From positions 1-7,765 of the forward strand of contig CALLCD010000113.1 of assembly GCA_938049795.1 (NCBI GenBank): a DNA stretch of 7,765 nucleotides, given 5' to 3'. The position numbers and the translations under genes are program-made. This DNA is from an uncultured Hyphomonadaceae bacterium. Lineage in GTDB: Bacteria > Pseudomonadota > Alphaproteobacteria > Caulobacterales > Hyphomonadaceae. A model generated the notes under the pieces. The model ran no database searches. It had not been told where the DNA came from and saw nothing but the letters and a program-made list of their open reading frames with translations. Positions 1 to 6,039 of this stretch are shown one piece after another (positions within the stretch are counted from its first letter, which is position 1; each line of letters opens with the position of its first letter).

Positions 1-330
1 GATCAGCGTTACGTCGATATTGGCAATGTCTCCATTGCGCAAAGCACGCTCGCCCGGAATGCCGTGGCAGATCACATGATTGACCGAAATACAGGAGGCA
101 TGCCGATAGCCGCGATAATTGATCGTCGCCGACACCGCGCCGTGATCGCCGACAAAGGCTTCCACCAGCTTGTCGAGATGGGCCGTCGTCACACCCGGCT
201 TGACCTCGCCAACCAGCATATCAAGGCATTCGGCCACCAGCCGGCCCGCTTTGCGCATGCCTTCGAAATCTTCTTCAGTGTGGCGTCGAATGTCGCTTGT
301 GCGGCCGTAAAGCAGGTCAGAATCCGTCAT
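1..330 (-). CDS. map: Methionine aminopeptidase type I, N-terminal part (cut by window edge)
   Basis: Removes the initiator methionine from nascent proteins in the cytosol; a two-metal enzyme. Reading the minus strand from the ATG at 330-328 gives 110 codons open to base 1. Residues 24-40 (GMRKAGRLVAECLDML region) match the family's first helix. Residues 71-110 carry the family signature NYRGY, then ISVNHVICHGIP (His89, equivalent to the catalytic His79 of the E. coli enzyme) and NGDIANIDVT, where Asp106 is the first metal ligand. The remaining ligands (second Asp, His, two Glu) lie outside the window. An in-frame TGA lies 27 nt upstream of the ATG with no other start between, so this start is firm, although the ribosome binding site is weak. 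The gene is divergent from the dioxygenase at 508. Identification is by recognised motifs, not by search. Confidence 0.95.
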   Translation of the reverse strand, partial: MTDSDLLYGRTSDIRRHTEEDFEGMRKAGRLVAECLDMLVGEVKPGVTTAHLDKLVEAFVGDHGAVSATINYRGYRHASCISVNHVICHGIPGERALRNGDIANIDVTLI

Positions 331-507
331 GTGAATGGGCTTTTTTTGAGGTTGTCGTCAGTGCGCACCTCTCTTGTGACAGGAGATGACGCGAATTTCC
401 AGCCCCCGCTTGCGGATGGGGCAGGTTTGGACAAAACCATGAATTGGCGGCAAACTGGACCAAAGCGGAAAACAGACGGATCGCTAAACACAAAAGGGAG
501 CGGAAAT
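331..507. promoter_or_regulatory. Divergent intergenic region between map and the dioxygenase gene
   Basis: These 177 bases separate two divergently transcribed genes and must hold promoters for both, but I cannot place convincing -35/-10 pairs. Visible elements are a run of seven T at about 342-348, a small perfect hairpin at 424-438 (GGTTT, five-base loop, AAACC), and a good Shine-Dalgarno AAGGGAG at 494-500 seven bases before the ATG at 508. Confidence 0.5.
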
Positions 508-1356
508 ATGGACGGATCAGCAGGGGGTTTCAGCCGGTTTACAGTGCGCCAATTGTCCCCAGCCATCGGAGCAGAATTGCTTGATGTTGACCTTGGCACA
601 TTTGACGATGGGCTGATTGCCGAGATCCGCGCCGCCTTGCTAAAATACAAAGTCGTCTTCTTCCGCGATCAGGACATCACCCGCGCCCAGCACATTGCGT
701 TCGCCCGCGCCTTTGGTGACCTCGAGATCCATCCGGCCACGCCAAAAGACCAGCCCGACCGTGAAGTCCTGCGCATCGCTCATGGGCCGGGCAGTCGCGG
801 CAAGGAGAATTTCTGGCATTCGGATGTCACATGGCGGGCCGAACCGTCGCTCGGATCCATCCTGCGCGCCATCGAATTGCCCGAAGTGGGCGGGGACACT
901 TTATTTGCGAATATGACGCTGGCGCTTGAAAGCCTGCCGGAAGACTTGCAAGCGGATCTGTGCGAGATGACCGCCATACACGACATTGCGCGCGTCTTTG
1001 CCAAACGGCTCAACAAAGACGCATCGAAACTTCGCGAACAGTTTCCCCCGCAAGAGCATCCGGTTGTGCGCACCCATCCCGAAACCGGCGAGCGCAGCCT
1101 CTATGTCAACACCGCTTTCACCGATCATATTGTCGGCATGGACCGCGCCGAAAGCGACGCTTTGCTCAAACGGCTCTACGCGACGGCCATGTTGCCAGAG
1201 CGTCATTGCCGGTTCCGCTGGGCGCCTGGCTCGATTGCGTTCTGGGACAATCGCGCCTGTCAGCATTATGCGGCGAGCGACTATTTCCCGCAAATACGCG
1301 TGATGGAACGGGTCACGATTGCCGGCGATCGGCCTTATTTCGACGCTGCAGCTTGA
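508..1356 (+). CDS. TauD/TfdA-family Fe(II)/2-oxoglutarate-dependent dioxygenase
   Basis: A 282-residue cytosolic non-haem iron oxygenase, almost the same length as E. coli TauD (283). Family members couple 2-oxoglutarate decarboxylation to hydroxylation of a substrate. Iron ligands are visible as WHSD (His104, Asp106) and the distal His253 in WDNRACQHYA. GGDT at 128-131 supplies the Thr near 2-oxoglutarate, and Arg264 and Arg268 sit 11 and 15 residues after the distal His, exactly as Arg266 and Arg270 do in TauD. His75 (EIHP) matches TauD His70, but positions corresponding to taurine-contacting Tyr73 and Asn95 appear as Thr78 and Glu100, so taurine is not assured. The start at 508 follows AAGGGAG by 7 nt. 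An open frame continues upstream to 64, but it is antisense to map and lacks family similarity, so I exclude it. No tau transporter is adjacent. Family confidence is high; substrate is unknown. Confidence 0.93.
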   Translation: MDGSAGGFSRFTVRQLSPAIGAELLDVDLGTFDDGLIAEIRAALLKYKVVFFRDQDITRAQHIAFARAFGDLEIHPATPKDQPDREVLRIAHGPGSRGKENFWHSDVTWRAEPSLGSILRAIELPEVGGDTLFANMTLALESLPEDLQADLCEMTAIHDIARVFAKRLNKDASKLREQFPPQEHPVVRTHPETGERSLYVNTAFTDHIVGMDRAESDALLKRLYATAMLPERHCRFRWAPGSIAFWDNRACQHYAASDYFPQIRVMERVTIAGDRPYFDAAA

Positions 1357-1369
1357 GCCGCGCACGGAT

Positions 1370-1390
1370 GCCGGATTTCGATGTTCCGGC
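1370..1390 (+). terminator. Small hairpin after the dioxygenase gene, possible weak terminator
   Basis: GCCGGA at 1370-1375 and TCCGGC at 1385-1390 form a perfect 6-bp stem with a 9-nt loop, 13 nt after the dioxygenase stop codon. No T-tract follows, so this is not a canonical intrinsic terminator; it could be a 3' end stabiliser or chance in GC-rich DNA. Confidence 0.25.
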
Positions 1391-1456
1391 GCAACAGGGC
1401 TTGCCGAAATCAGCGGTCCGCGTCACGATACATCTTGTGTTTCAGGAGAGCGGTAG

Positions 1457-2809
1457 ATGACGGGACTATTTGGCATGAATCGGAATATTGGTTGCAGTTT
1501 GCTGGCCGCATTGGCTCTGACGCTCGGCGCATGTGATGGCGGCGGCACGCAGGCACCCCCCGCGCCGACAGCAGAAGCGGTCGCAACGCAAACCCAAGCG
1601 GCCGTAACAGAGCCCGCCAAATTCACCCCCGAAGGCATCGCAGCGCTCGAAGCGCGGATGGGGCAATTTGTGACCGATGGCCAGCTCTATGCCATCCACA
1701 CGCGGTTAGTACAAAACGGTGAAATTGTCAGCGACTTCAAGACCGGAATTGTCGGGCTCGAAGCGCAAAAACCCGTCGCCGAGGACACGATCTACCGCAT
1801 CTATTCGATGACCAAGCCCGTCACCGGCGTCGCCATGATGATGCTCTGGGAAGAGGGCAAGTTCAGCCTTGATGACCCGGTGACCAAATACATCCCTGAA
1901 TTTGAAAGCCTGCGCGTGCTTGACGGCACCAACGCCGATGGTACGCCGAAACTCGTGGACGCAAACCGTGCCCCGACCATGCGCGAAGTGATGAGCCACA
2001 CGGCAGGGTTTGCCTATGGGCTTGCGGGCACAGATCCGGCCAATACCGCGTTTCGCGAGCGCCAGATCCTGCGCGCGCCGGACATGCAGACCTTTATCGA
2101 ACAGGTCGCCGATGTGCCGCTCCTGTTCCAGCCCGGCGAGGCGTGGGCCTACAGCGCCTCGGTCGATATTCAGGGCTATCTCGTGGAAAAGCTCTCCGGC
2201 CAGAGCTTTGGCGCGTTTCTGGACGCGAGGATTTTCACCCCGCTCGGCATGCCGGACACCGGCTTTTACGTCCCCGAAGAAGACTATGACCGCCTCAGCG
2301 AGATCTATGGCTACCATCCTGAAACCGGCCAGCTTGTGCCCGTGCCCTATCCGCAGCTCCAGTTCCGCAAGGAAACCATCGCTTTCGAATCGGGCGGTGG
2401 CGGTCTTGTCTCGACGATGAATGATTATAGCCGCTTCACCCAGATGCTCCTGAACGAAGGTACGCTTGACGGGGTCCGATTGCTCAAATCCGAAACCGTG
2501 CAGCTGATGCGGACCAATGTTCTGCCCGAGGGCGTCTTGCTGTCCTCGCTCGGCCAGAACAGAGGCGAAACGCGCGAAGGGATCGGCTTCGGCCTCGACC
2601 TCGGCCTGCTCACCGATGCCGATGCAGGCGGCTTTCCGCATGGCACGGGCAGCTATTTCTGGGGCGGAGCGGCTGGAACATGGTTCTGGGTCGATCCGGT
2701 CAATGATCTCTATTTTATCGGCCTGATCCAGCTCTTTGATCAAGGCGGTGAGAAAGTCGAAACGCGCGATATTTCCGCCGGTTACGTCTATGGGGCTCTA
2801 GAGCAATAG
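1457..2809 (+). CDS. Beta-lactamase-fold serine hydrolase lipoprotein (EstB / family VIII esterase-like)
   Basis: A 450-residue exported protein. A signal peptide ends in the lipobox LGAC, so Cys26 would be lipidated; a low-complexity Gly/Ala/Thr/Gln linker follows to about residue 55. The catalytic domain spans about 58-445. SxxK is at 117-120 (S-M-T-K; Ser117 nucleophile, Lys120), the Tyr motif is Y232-S-A in WAYSAS, and the third element is FWGGAAGT at 401-408 where class C beta-lactamases have KTG. HTAGF at 181-185 is also typical of this family. Together these favour an esterase or peptidase-like hydrolase over an antibiotic-degrading beta-lactamase. The start at 1457 has AGGAG at 1444-1448, 8 nt upstream; an internal Met7 is a weaker alternative. 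It heads a run of four close genes; its TAG stop overlaps the Shine-Dalgarno of the next gene. The natural substrate cannot be read from the sequence. Asp follows the lipidated Cys, which in enterobacteria favours inner-membrane retention. Confidence 0.9.
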   Translation: MTGLFGMNRNIGCSLLAALALTLGACDGGGTQAPPAPTAEAVATQTQAAVTEPAKFTPEGIAALEARMGQFVTDGQLYAIHTRLVQNGEIVSDFKTGIVGLEAQKPVAEDTIYRIYSMTKPVTGVAMMMLWEEGKFSLDDPVTKYIPEFESLRVLDGTNADGTPKLVDANRAPTMREVMSHTAGFAYGLAGTDPANTAFRERQILRAPDMQTFIEQVADVPLLFQPGEAWAYSASVDIQGYLVEKLSGQSFGAFLDARIFTPLGMPDTGFYVPEEDYDRLSEIYGYHPETGQLVPVPYPQLQFRKETIAFESGGGGLVSTMNDYSRFTQMLLNEGTLDGVRLLKSETVQLMRTNVLPEGVLLSSLGQNRGETREGIGFGLDLGLLTDADAGGFPHGTGSYFWGGAAGTWFWVDPVNDLYFIGLIQLFDQGGEKVETRDISAGYVYGALEQ

Positions 2810-2814
2810 GAGGG
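2808..2814 (+). promoter_or_regulatory. Ribosome binding site overlapping an upstream stop codon; decides the next start
   Basis: AGGAGGG begins inside the TAG stop of the serine hydrolase gene (2807-2809). It touches the ATG at 2815, far too close, but lies about 10 nt before the in-frame ATG at 2824. This selects 2824 as the start and suggests translational coupling between the two genes. Confidence 0.7.
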
Positions 2815-2823
2815 ATGGAGGCG

Positions 2824-3591
2824 ATGGCCAATTCAGCACCAACCGCCGCCGTCTTGCTGATCGGGGACGAACTTCTCTCCGGCCGCACACGCGACATCAA
2901 CCTCTCGCAGATCGCCACCTTTCTGGCCCCGCTCGGCATTCCCGTCAAAGAGTGCCGCACCGTCAGCGACGAGCAGGCCGACATCATCGAAGCGGTCAAT
3001 GCCCTGCGCGCCAAATACACCTATGTCTTTACCACCGGCGGCATCGGGCCAACCCATGACGACATTACAGCCGACGCCATTGCCGCAGCCTTCGGCGTCG
3101 GGATCGGCGAGCATGACGAGGCGCTTGCCATCCTGACCGAACGCTATGCGGCGTCCGGCATCGAGTTTACCAAAGCACGCCGCCGCATGGCGCGGGTGCC
3201 CGAGGGGGCAAGCCTCGTCAAGAACCCCGTCTCCGGCGCGCCCGGCTTCCAGACCGGCAATGTGTTCACGCTGGCCGGTGTGCCATCTGTGGCCCGCGTA
3301 ATGCTGGAAGACATTGGCCATCGGCTCGAAAGTGGCGCGGTCGTGCATTCTGTCTCCGTGCGCGGACGCGGCGCAATGGAGGGCGCGCTGGCAGACCTGC
3401 TCGGGGCCCTGGCCAAAGAGCAACCGGACGTGTCGTTTGGCTCATACCCTTGGTTCAAATCACGCGACGATCACGGCGTGACATTGGTCGCACGCGGCAC
3501 AGATCGCGAAGACATAGAGCGGGCCGCGCTCGCTATGGAAGGCGTGCTCGAACAGACAGGCATCGCAGCAGAACGATTGGACGGGGCATAG
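2824..3591 (+). CDS. Stand-alone molybdopterin-binding (MoCF / CinA N-terminal) domain protein
   Basis: A 255-residue cytosolic protein of the COG1058-type MoCF_BD family. Residues 9-26 carry the fold's first signature, ending GDELLSGRTRDIN. Residues 70-82 have TTGGIGPTHDDIT, the MogA/MoaB-like nucleotide/pterin loop, and GAPGF at 138-142 plus AGVPS at 151-155 complete the family pattern. FGSYPWFK at 205-212 is in the C-terminal subdomain typical of the CinA N-terminal half. Full-length CinA is usually over 400 residues with a PncC nicotinamide-nucleotide amidase domain; that half is absent here, and no remnant follows because the next gene starts 2 nt later. Such short forms are common in alphaproteobacteria, so this is not obviously a truncation. 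In CinA this domain acts as an ADP-ribose pyrophosphatase; whether this protein does that or binds a pterin is unknown. The start at 2824 is chosen over 2815 from ribosome binding site spacing. Confidence 0.88.
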   Translation: MANSAPTAAVLLIGDELLSGRTRDINLSQIATFLAPLGIPVKECRTVSDEQADIIEAVNALRAKYTYVFTTGGIGPTHDDITADAIAAAFGVGIGEHDEALAILTERYAASGIEFTKARRRMARVPEGASLVKNPVSGAPGFQTGNVFTLAGVPSVARVMLEDIGHRLESGAVVHSVSVRGRGAMEGALADLLGALAKEQPDVSFGSYPWFKSRDDHGVTLVARGTDREDIERAALAMEGVLEQTGIAAERLDGA

Positions 3592-3593
3592 AT

Positions 3594-4112
3594 ATGAATG
3601 AGGGCGGGCTTTTGGGGTGGCTAACGCGGACACCCGTGATCTGTTTTTTCTTCGTAGCATTCATTCTGGTCGGCGCGGGCTTCTATTTCGTCGGACAAGC
3701 CAGTGGCGGCGTATTGCTTGATACGTTGATGAGCGGGGACGATGCGATGATCCGGCTGGCGCAAATGAGCCCCGAGCAAAGACAGGCGCATTTTCGCGGG
3801 ACGGTGCTGCTCGATACGCTGTACCCGATCACCTATGTCGGCGCGATTGGCGGTCTGACCGCGCGGCTGGCAGGCAAATGGCGCGTCTGGGCGCTGCTGC
3901 CCATTATCTTTACCGCAATTGCGGACGGCATCGAGAACACTGCACAAGCGCTCGCGCTCGCCGGCCGGCCGGCCGAAACCCTACTAATCAAGGACATTGT
4001 CTCGCCTTTGAAATTCGGCGGACTGATAGTGGGCATAATTTTGATGCTTTTGCTGATTATGGTCGCTTTAATACGGCGGTTTAGGGCCGGTAGGGAGAAG
4101 ACGAATGACTGA
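3594..4112 (+). CDS. Unknown four-helix integral membrane protein
   Basis: A 172-residue protein I do not recognise as a named family. Four hydrophobic segments are visible: about 14-36, 72-92, 97-117 and 139-162, followed by a basic tail (RRFRAGREK). The soluble stretch 37-70 between helices 1 and 2 is polar and rich in Asp, Met, Gln and Arg. Helix 3 ends with a polar cluster ADGIENTAQ (Asp111, Glu114, Asn115), unusual inside or at the edge of a membrane segment and a candidate functional site. The start at 3594 lies 2 nt after the upstream stop, with only a weak GGGG-like ribosome binding site, so coupling to the upstream gene is likely. The stop overlaps the next gene by 8 nt (ATGACTGA). 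An open frame continues upstream to 3450 but lies inside the MoCF gene and is Arg-rich out-of-frame sequence, so it is excluded. The gene looks real from its hydrophobic periodicity and placement; function is unknown. Confidence 0.8.
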   Translation: MNEGGLLGWLTRTPVICFFFVAFILVGAGFYFVGQASGGVLLDTLMSGDDAMIRLAQMSPEQRQAHFRGTVLLDTLYPITYVGAIGGLTARLAGKWRVWALLPIIFTAIADGIENTAQALALAGRPAETLLIKDIVSPLKFGGLIVGIILMLLLIMVALIRRFRAGREKTND

Positions 4113-4878
4113 TTTGATCCGTGTTGAACATCATGATGCTGTGGCGCTGGTCACGCTCAACCGGCCAGATGCGCTGAACGCATTAAGCCGCGCGCTGCGG
4201 GCCGAGCTTGTGTCGGTTTTTGCGCAACTGGCCAAAGACGAGACGGTGCGCTGTGTGGTGCTCACCGGCGAGGGGCGGGCGTTTACGGCAGGGGTCGATC
4301 TGAAGGAAGCAGGGGAAACCGGCTTTGCGCTCGGGGCCGATGGCGGCGAGATTGATCTGGCCAAAGCGCTGGATGCCTATCCGTGGCCAATCATCGGCGC
4401 GATCAACGGATTTGCGATCACGGGCGGGTTCGAACTGGCGCTGATGTGCGATGTCTTGCTCGCGTCAACAGAGGCGAAATTTGCCGACACACATGCCCGC
4501 GTCGGGATTATGCCGGGCTGGGGACTGTCCCAGAAACTCTCGCGCCTGATCGGGGCTAGCCGCGCCAAGGAACTGTCCTTTACCGGCAATTTCCTCGACG
4601 CCGACATGGCCGAGCGCTGGGGCCTGGTCAACCGCGTCTATGCGCCAAACGAGCTAATCCCGGCCGCGCTCAAACTGGGCCATGATATGTGCTCTTGCGA
4701 TCCGGTCTTGCTCAAGAATTACAAAGCAGTGATTGATGACGGGCGGGCCATCGGCTTTGGCGACGCGCTGAAAATGGAAGTCGAACGCTCGGCCAAACAC
4801 GCCGCCTCTGTCACCGCCGAAAGCGTCGAAGCAGCCCGCCAACAAGTCACCGCACGCGGACGCGGACAAAACGGCTAG
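4105..4878 (+). CDS. Enoyl-CoA hydratase/isomerase (crotonase) superfamily protein lacking the second catalytic Glu
   Basis: A 257-residue protein of normal crotonase length. The superfamily binds acyl-CoA thioesters and polarises the carbonyl with an oxyanion hole. Visible are LNRPDALNAL at 18-27, the first oxyanion-hole segment RAFTAGVDLKE at 58-68, and the second, ITGGFELALMCD at 105-116, where Glu110 matches the first catalytic Glu of rat hydratase (Glu144). The second catalytic Glu (rat Glu164, in FGQPE) aligns with His129 in FADTHARVG; MPGWGLSQKL follows. Without it, classical syn-hydration is doubtful, although FADTHARVG-type members occur widely and some are isomerases or non-catalytic acyl-CoA binders. 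AGGGAG at 4092-4097 is the ribosome binding site. The start overlaps the membrane protein gene by 8 nt, making it the last gene of the run. General family is secure; the reaction is not. Confidence 0.9.
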   Translation: MTDLIRVEHHDAVALVTLNRPDALNALSRALRAELVSVFAQLAKDETVRCVVLTGEGRAFTAGVDLKEAGETGFALGADGGEIDLAKALDAYPWPIIGAINGFAITGGFELALMCDVLLASTEAKFADTHARVGIMPGWGLSQKLSRLIGASRAKELSFTGNFLDADMAERWGLVNRVYAPNELIPAALKLGHDMCSCDPVLLKNYKAVIDDGRAIGFGDALKMEVERSAKHAASVTAESVEAARQQVTARGRGQNG

Positions 4879-4887
4879 AACAATTCG

Positions 4888-4974
4888 TGGTACGGACGGC
4901 CGGGCTTGAACCGGCAAGGCCCGGAGGCCGGCAGATTTTAAGTCTACTGTGTTTACCAATTTCACCACGCCCGC
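4888..4974 (-). tRNA. tRNA-Leu (anticodon UAA)
   Basis: The minus strand folds into an 87-nt class II tRNA. Acceptor GCGGGCG (4974-4968) pairs with CGTCCGT (4898-4892), with discriminator A at 4891 and an encoded CCA at 4890-4888. The D-arm contains TGGTGAAATTGGTAAACACA. The anticodon stem-loop is GTAGA-CTTAAAA-TCTGC, giving anticodon TAA in the loop. A long variable arm with GGCC/GGCC pairing and the T-arm GCCGG-TTCAAGC-CCGGC follow. The long variable arm and discriminator A fit leucine. Two of seven acceptor pairs are G-U, including the terminal G1-U72. The 3' end lies 9 nt from the stop of the convergent crotonase gene. Confidence 0.96.
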
Positions 4975-4984
4975 AGACGGACCC

Positions 4985-5013
4985 TAAATGCCTGCGCTTG
5001 GGCTTAAGTGCAA
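4985..5013 (-). promoter_or_regulatory. Possible sigma70-type promoter for tRNA-Leu
   Basis: On the minus strand, TTGCAC (5013-5008) is followed after 17 bases by CATTTA (4990-4985). The -35 is good and the -10 is poor. It would place transcription start a few bases before the mature tRNA 5' end, as is usual for tRNA genes in this group. Visual call only. Confidence 0.3.
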
Positions 5014-5058
5014 GACCTGTCGTGCCGGTTTGTGGGTCTGGCGTGCGGAAATAGGAGT

Positions 5059-5087
5059 TTGACCGGCTCCCTCACTTGTTATTTAGT
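5059..5087 (+). promoter_or_regulatory. Possible sigma70-type promoter for the hydroxyacyl-CoA dehydrogenase
   Basis: TTGACC at 5059-5064 and TTTAGT at 5082-5087 are separated by 17 bases. The -35 matches the consensus at five of six positions and the -10 at four of six. It lies in the divergent gap between tRNA-Leu and the dehydrogenase and would give a leader of roughly 60 nt before the ATG at 5156. Confidence 0.4.
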
Positions 5088-5155
5088 GTGGCGCGAATGG
5101 TTGATCCGGTTCGGTTGGGGGCTGGTGGCAAGAAATGAGAAGAGTAGAAGCGTAT

Positions 5156-6034
5156 ATGAGCGGGATTAAGACAGTGGGCGTCATTGGCGCGGGGCAGATG
5201 GGCAACGGGATTGCGCATGTGTGCGCGCTGGCGGGCTATGATGTTGTGTTGAACGACATTTCCGACGAGGCGTTGAGCGCGGGGCTTGCGACCATTGAGC
5301 GGAATATGATGCGTCAGCTTTCGCGCGACCTGATCTCGAAAGAGGATATGGACGCAGGGCTGAAACGGATCGCGACCGCCTCGAGCATGGACCCGCTCGG
5401 GCAGGCCGATATGGTCATCGAAGCGGCGACCGAGAACCGCGAAGTCAAAGAAGCGATTTTCCGCTCGCTTGTGCAAGTGGTGCCCGAGCATGCGATTTTG
5501 GCGACGAACACATCGTCGATCTCGGTGACACGGCTGGCGTCTGTCACGGATCGGCCCGACAGGTTTATCGGATTGCACTTTATGAATCCGGTGCCGCTGA
5601 TGCAGTTGATCGAAGTTATTCGCGGACTGGCAACTGATCAGGATACGTATGATGCGGCGGTCGGGTTTTCCGAACGTCTCGGTAAGACGGTGACCAATGC
5701 GGAAGACTATCCGGCCTTTATCGTAAACCGGATTTTGATGCCCATGATCAATGAAGCGGTCTACACGCTCTATGAGGGTGTGGGCAGCGTAACTGCAATA
5801 GATACAGCGATGAAGCTCGGCGCGAACCATCCGATGGGGCCGCTGCAACTGGCTGATTTTATCGGGCTTGATACGTGTCTGTCGATTATGCAGGTCTTGC
5901 ATGACGGGCTGGCAGATACGAAATATCGTCCGTGTCCGCTGCTTGTGAAATATGTCGAAGCGGGATGGCTCGGCAAGAAAACCGGGCGCGGCTTCTACGA
6001 TTATGGCGATGATGGCATGGTGCCGACGAGGTAG
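5156..6034 (+). CDS. 3-hydroxyacyl-CoA dehydrogenase, 3-hydroxybutyryl-CoA dehydrogenase type
   Basis: A 292-residue NAD(P)-dependent cytosolic enzyme that interconverts 3-hydroxyacyl-CoA and 3-oxoacyl-CoA, used in short-chain fatty acid or polyhydroxybutyrate-linked metabolism. The Rossmann domain starts at once with VGVIGAGQMGNGIAHV (7-22, GxGxxG). Active-site residues keep the spacing of the human enzyme (Ser137, His158, Glu170, Asn208): Ser120 in NTSS, His141 in GLHFMNPVP, Glu153 in LIEV, and Asn191 in FIVNR. The C-terminal dimerisation domain (about 186-292) has HPMGPLQLADFIGLDT at 225-240 and ends with KKTGRGFYDY at 274-283. It is the single-domain form of normal length, not fused to a hydratase. 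The start at 5156 is chosen because family members begin MSxIKTVGVIG; an in-frame ATG at 5135 would add seven unusual residues. The name hbd/paaH would fit, but the substrate chain length cannot be decided. It is followed 5 nt later by a thioredoxin-like lipoprotein gene. Confidence 0.95.
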   Translation: MSGIKTVGVIGAGQMGNGIAHVCALAGYDVVLNDISDEALSAGLATIERNMMRQLSRDLISKEDMDAGLKRIATASSMDPLGQADMVIEAATENREVKEAIFRSLVQVVPEHAILATNTSSISVTRLASVTDRPDRFIGLHFMNPVPLMQLIEVIRGLATDQDTYDAAVGFSERLGKTVTNAEDYPAFIVNRILMPMINEAVYTLYEGVGSVTAIDTAMKLGANHPMGPLQLADFIGLDTCLSIMQVLHDGLADTKYRPCPLLVKYVEAGWLGKKTGRGFYDYGDDGMVPTR

Positions 6035-6039
6035 CTTTT

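Noticed and set aside
424..438. Perfect 5-bp inverted repeat GGTTT/AAACC upstream of the dioxygenase, as an operator
   Set aside because: It is too short to stand out from chance, no regulator gene is nearby, and no matching promoter could be placed around it.
64..507. In-frame N-terminal extension of the dioxygenase starting at 64
   Set aside because: Bases 1-330 code for map on the other strand and the extension has no dioxygenase similarity. The ATG at 508 has a proper ribosome binding site and gives the normal family length.
1706..2743. Long minus-strand open frame of 345 codons opposite the serine hydrolase
   Set aside because: It mirrors the codon structure of a well-supported plus-strand gene, shows no recognisable domain, and is a typical antisense shadow in GC-rich coding DNA.
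2815..2823. ATG at 2815 as start of the MoCF protein
   Set aside because: The Shine-Dalgarno abuts this ATG with no usable spacing, while the ATG at 2824 is ideally spaced and gives the usual N-terminus.
3450..3593. Arg-rich N-terminal extension of the membrane protein
   Set aside because: It lies within the MoCF gene in another frame; the Arg-rich composition is an out-of-frame artefact, and the ATG at 3594 directly follows the upstream stop.
5072..5902. Minus-strand open frame of 276 codons opposite the dehydrogenase
   Set aside because: Composition is His/Arg-rich with no domain, and it opposes a gene whose catalytic residues are all intact; it is a shadow.
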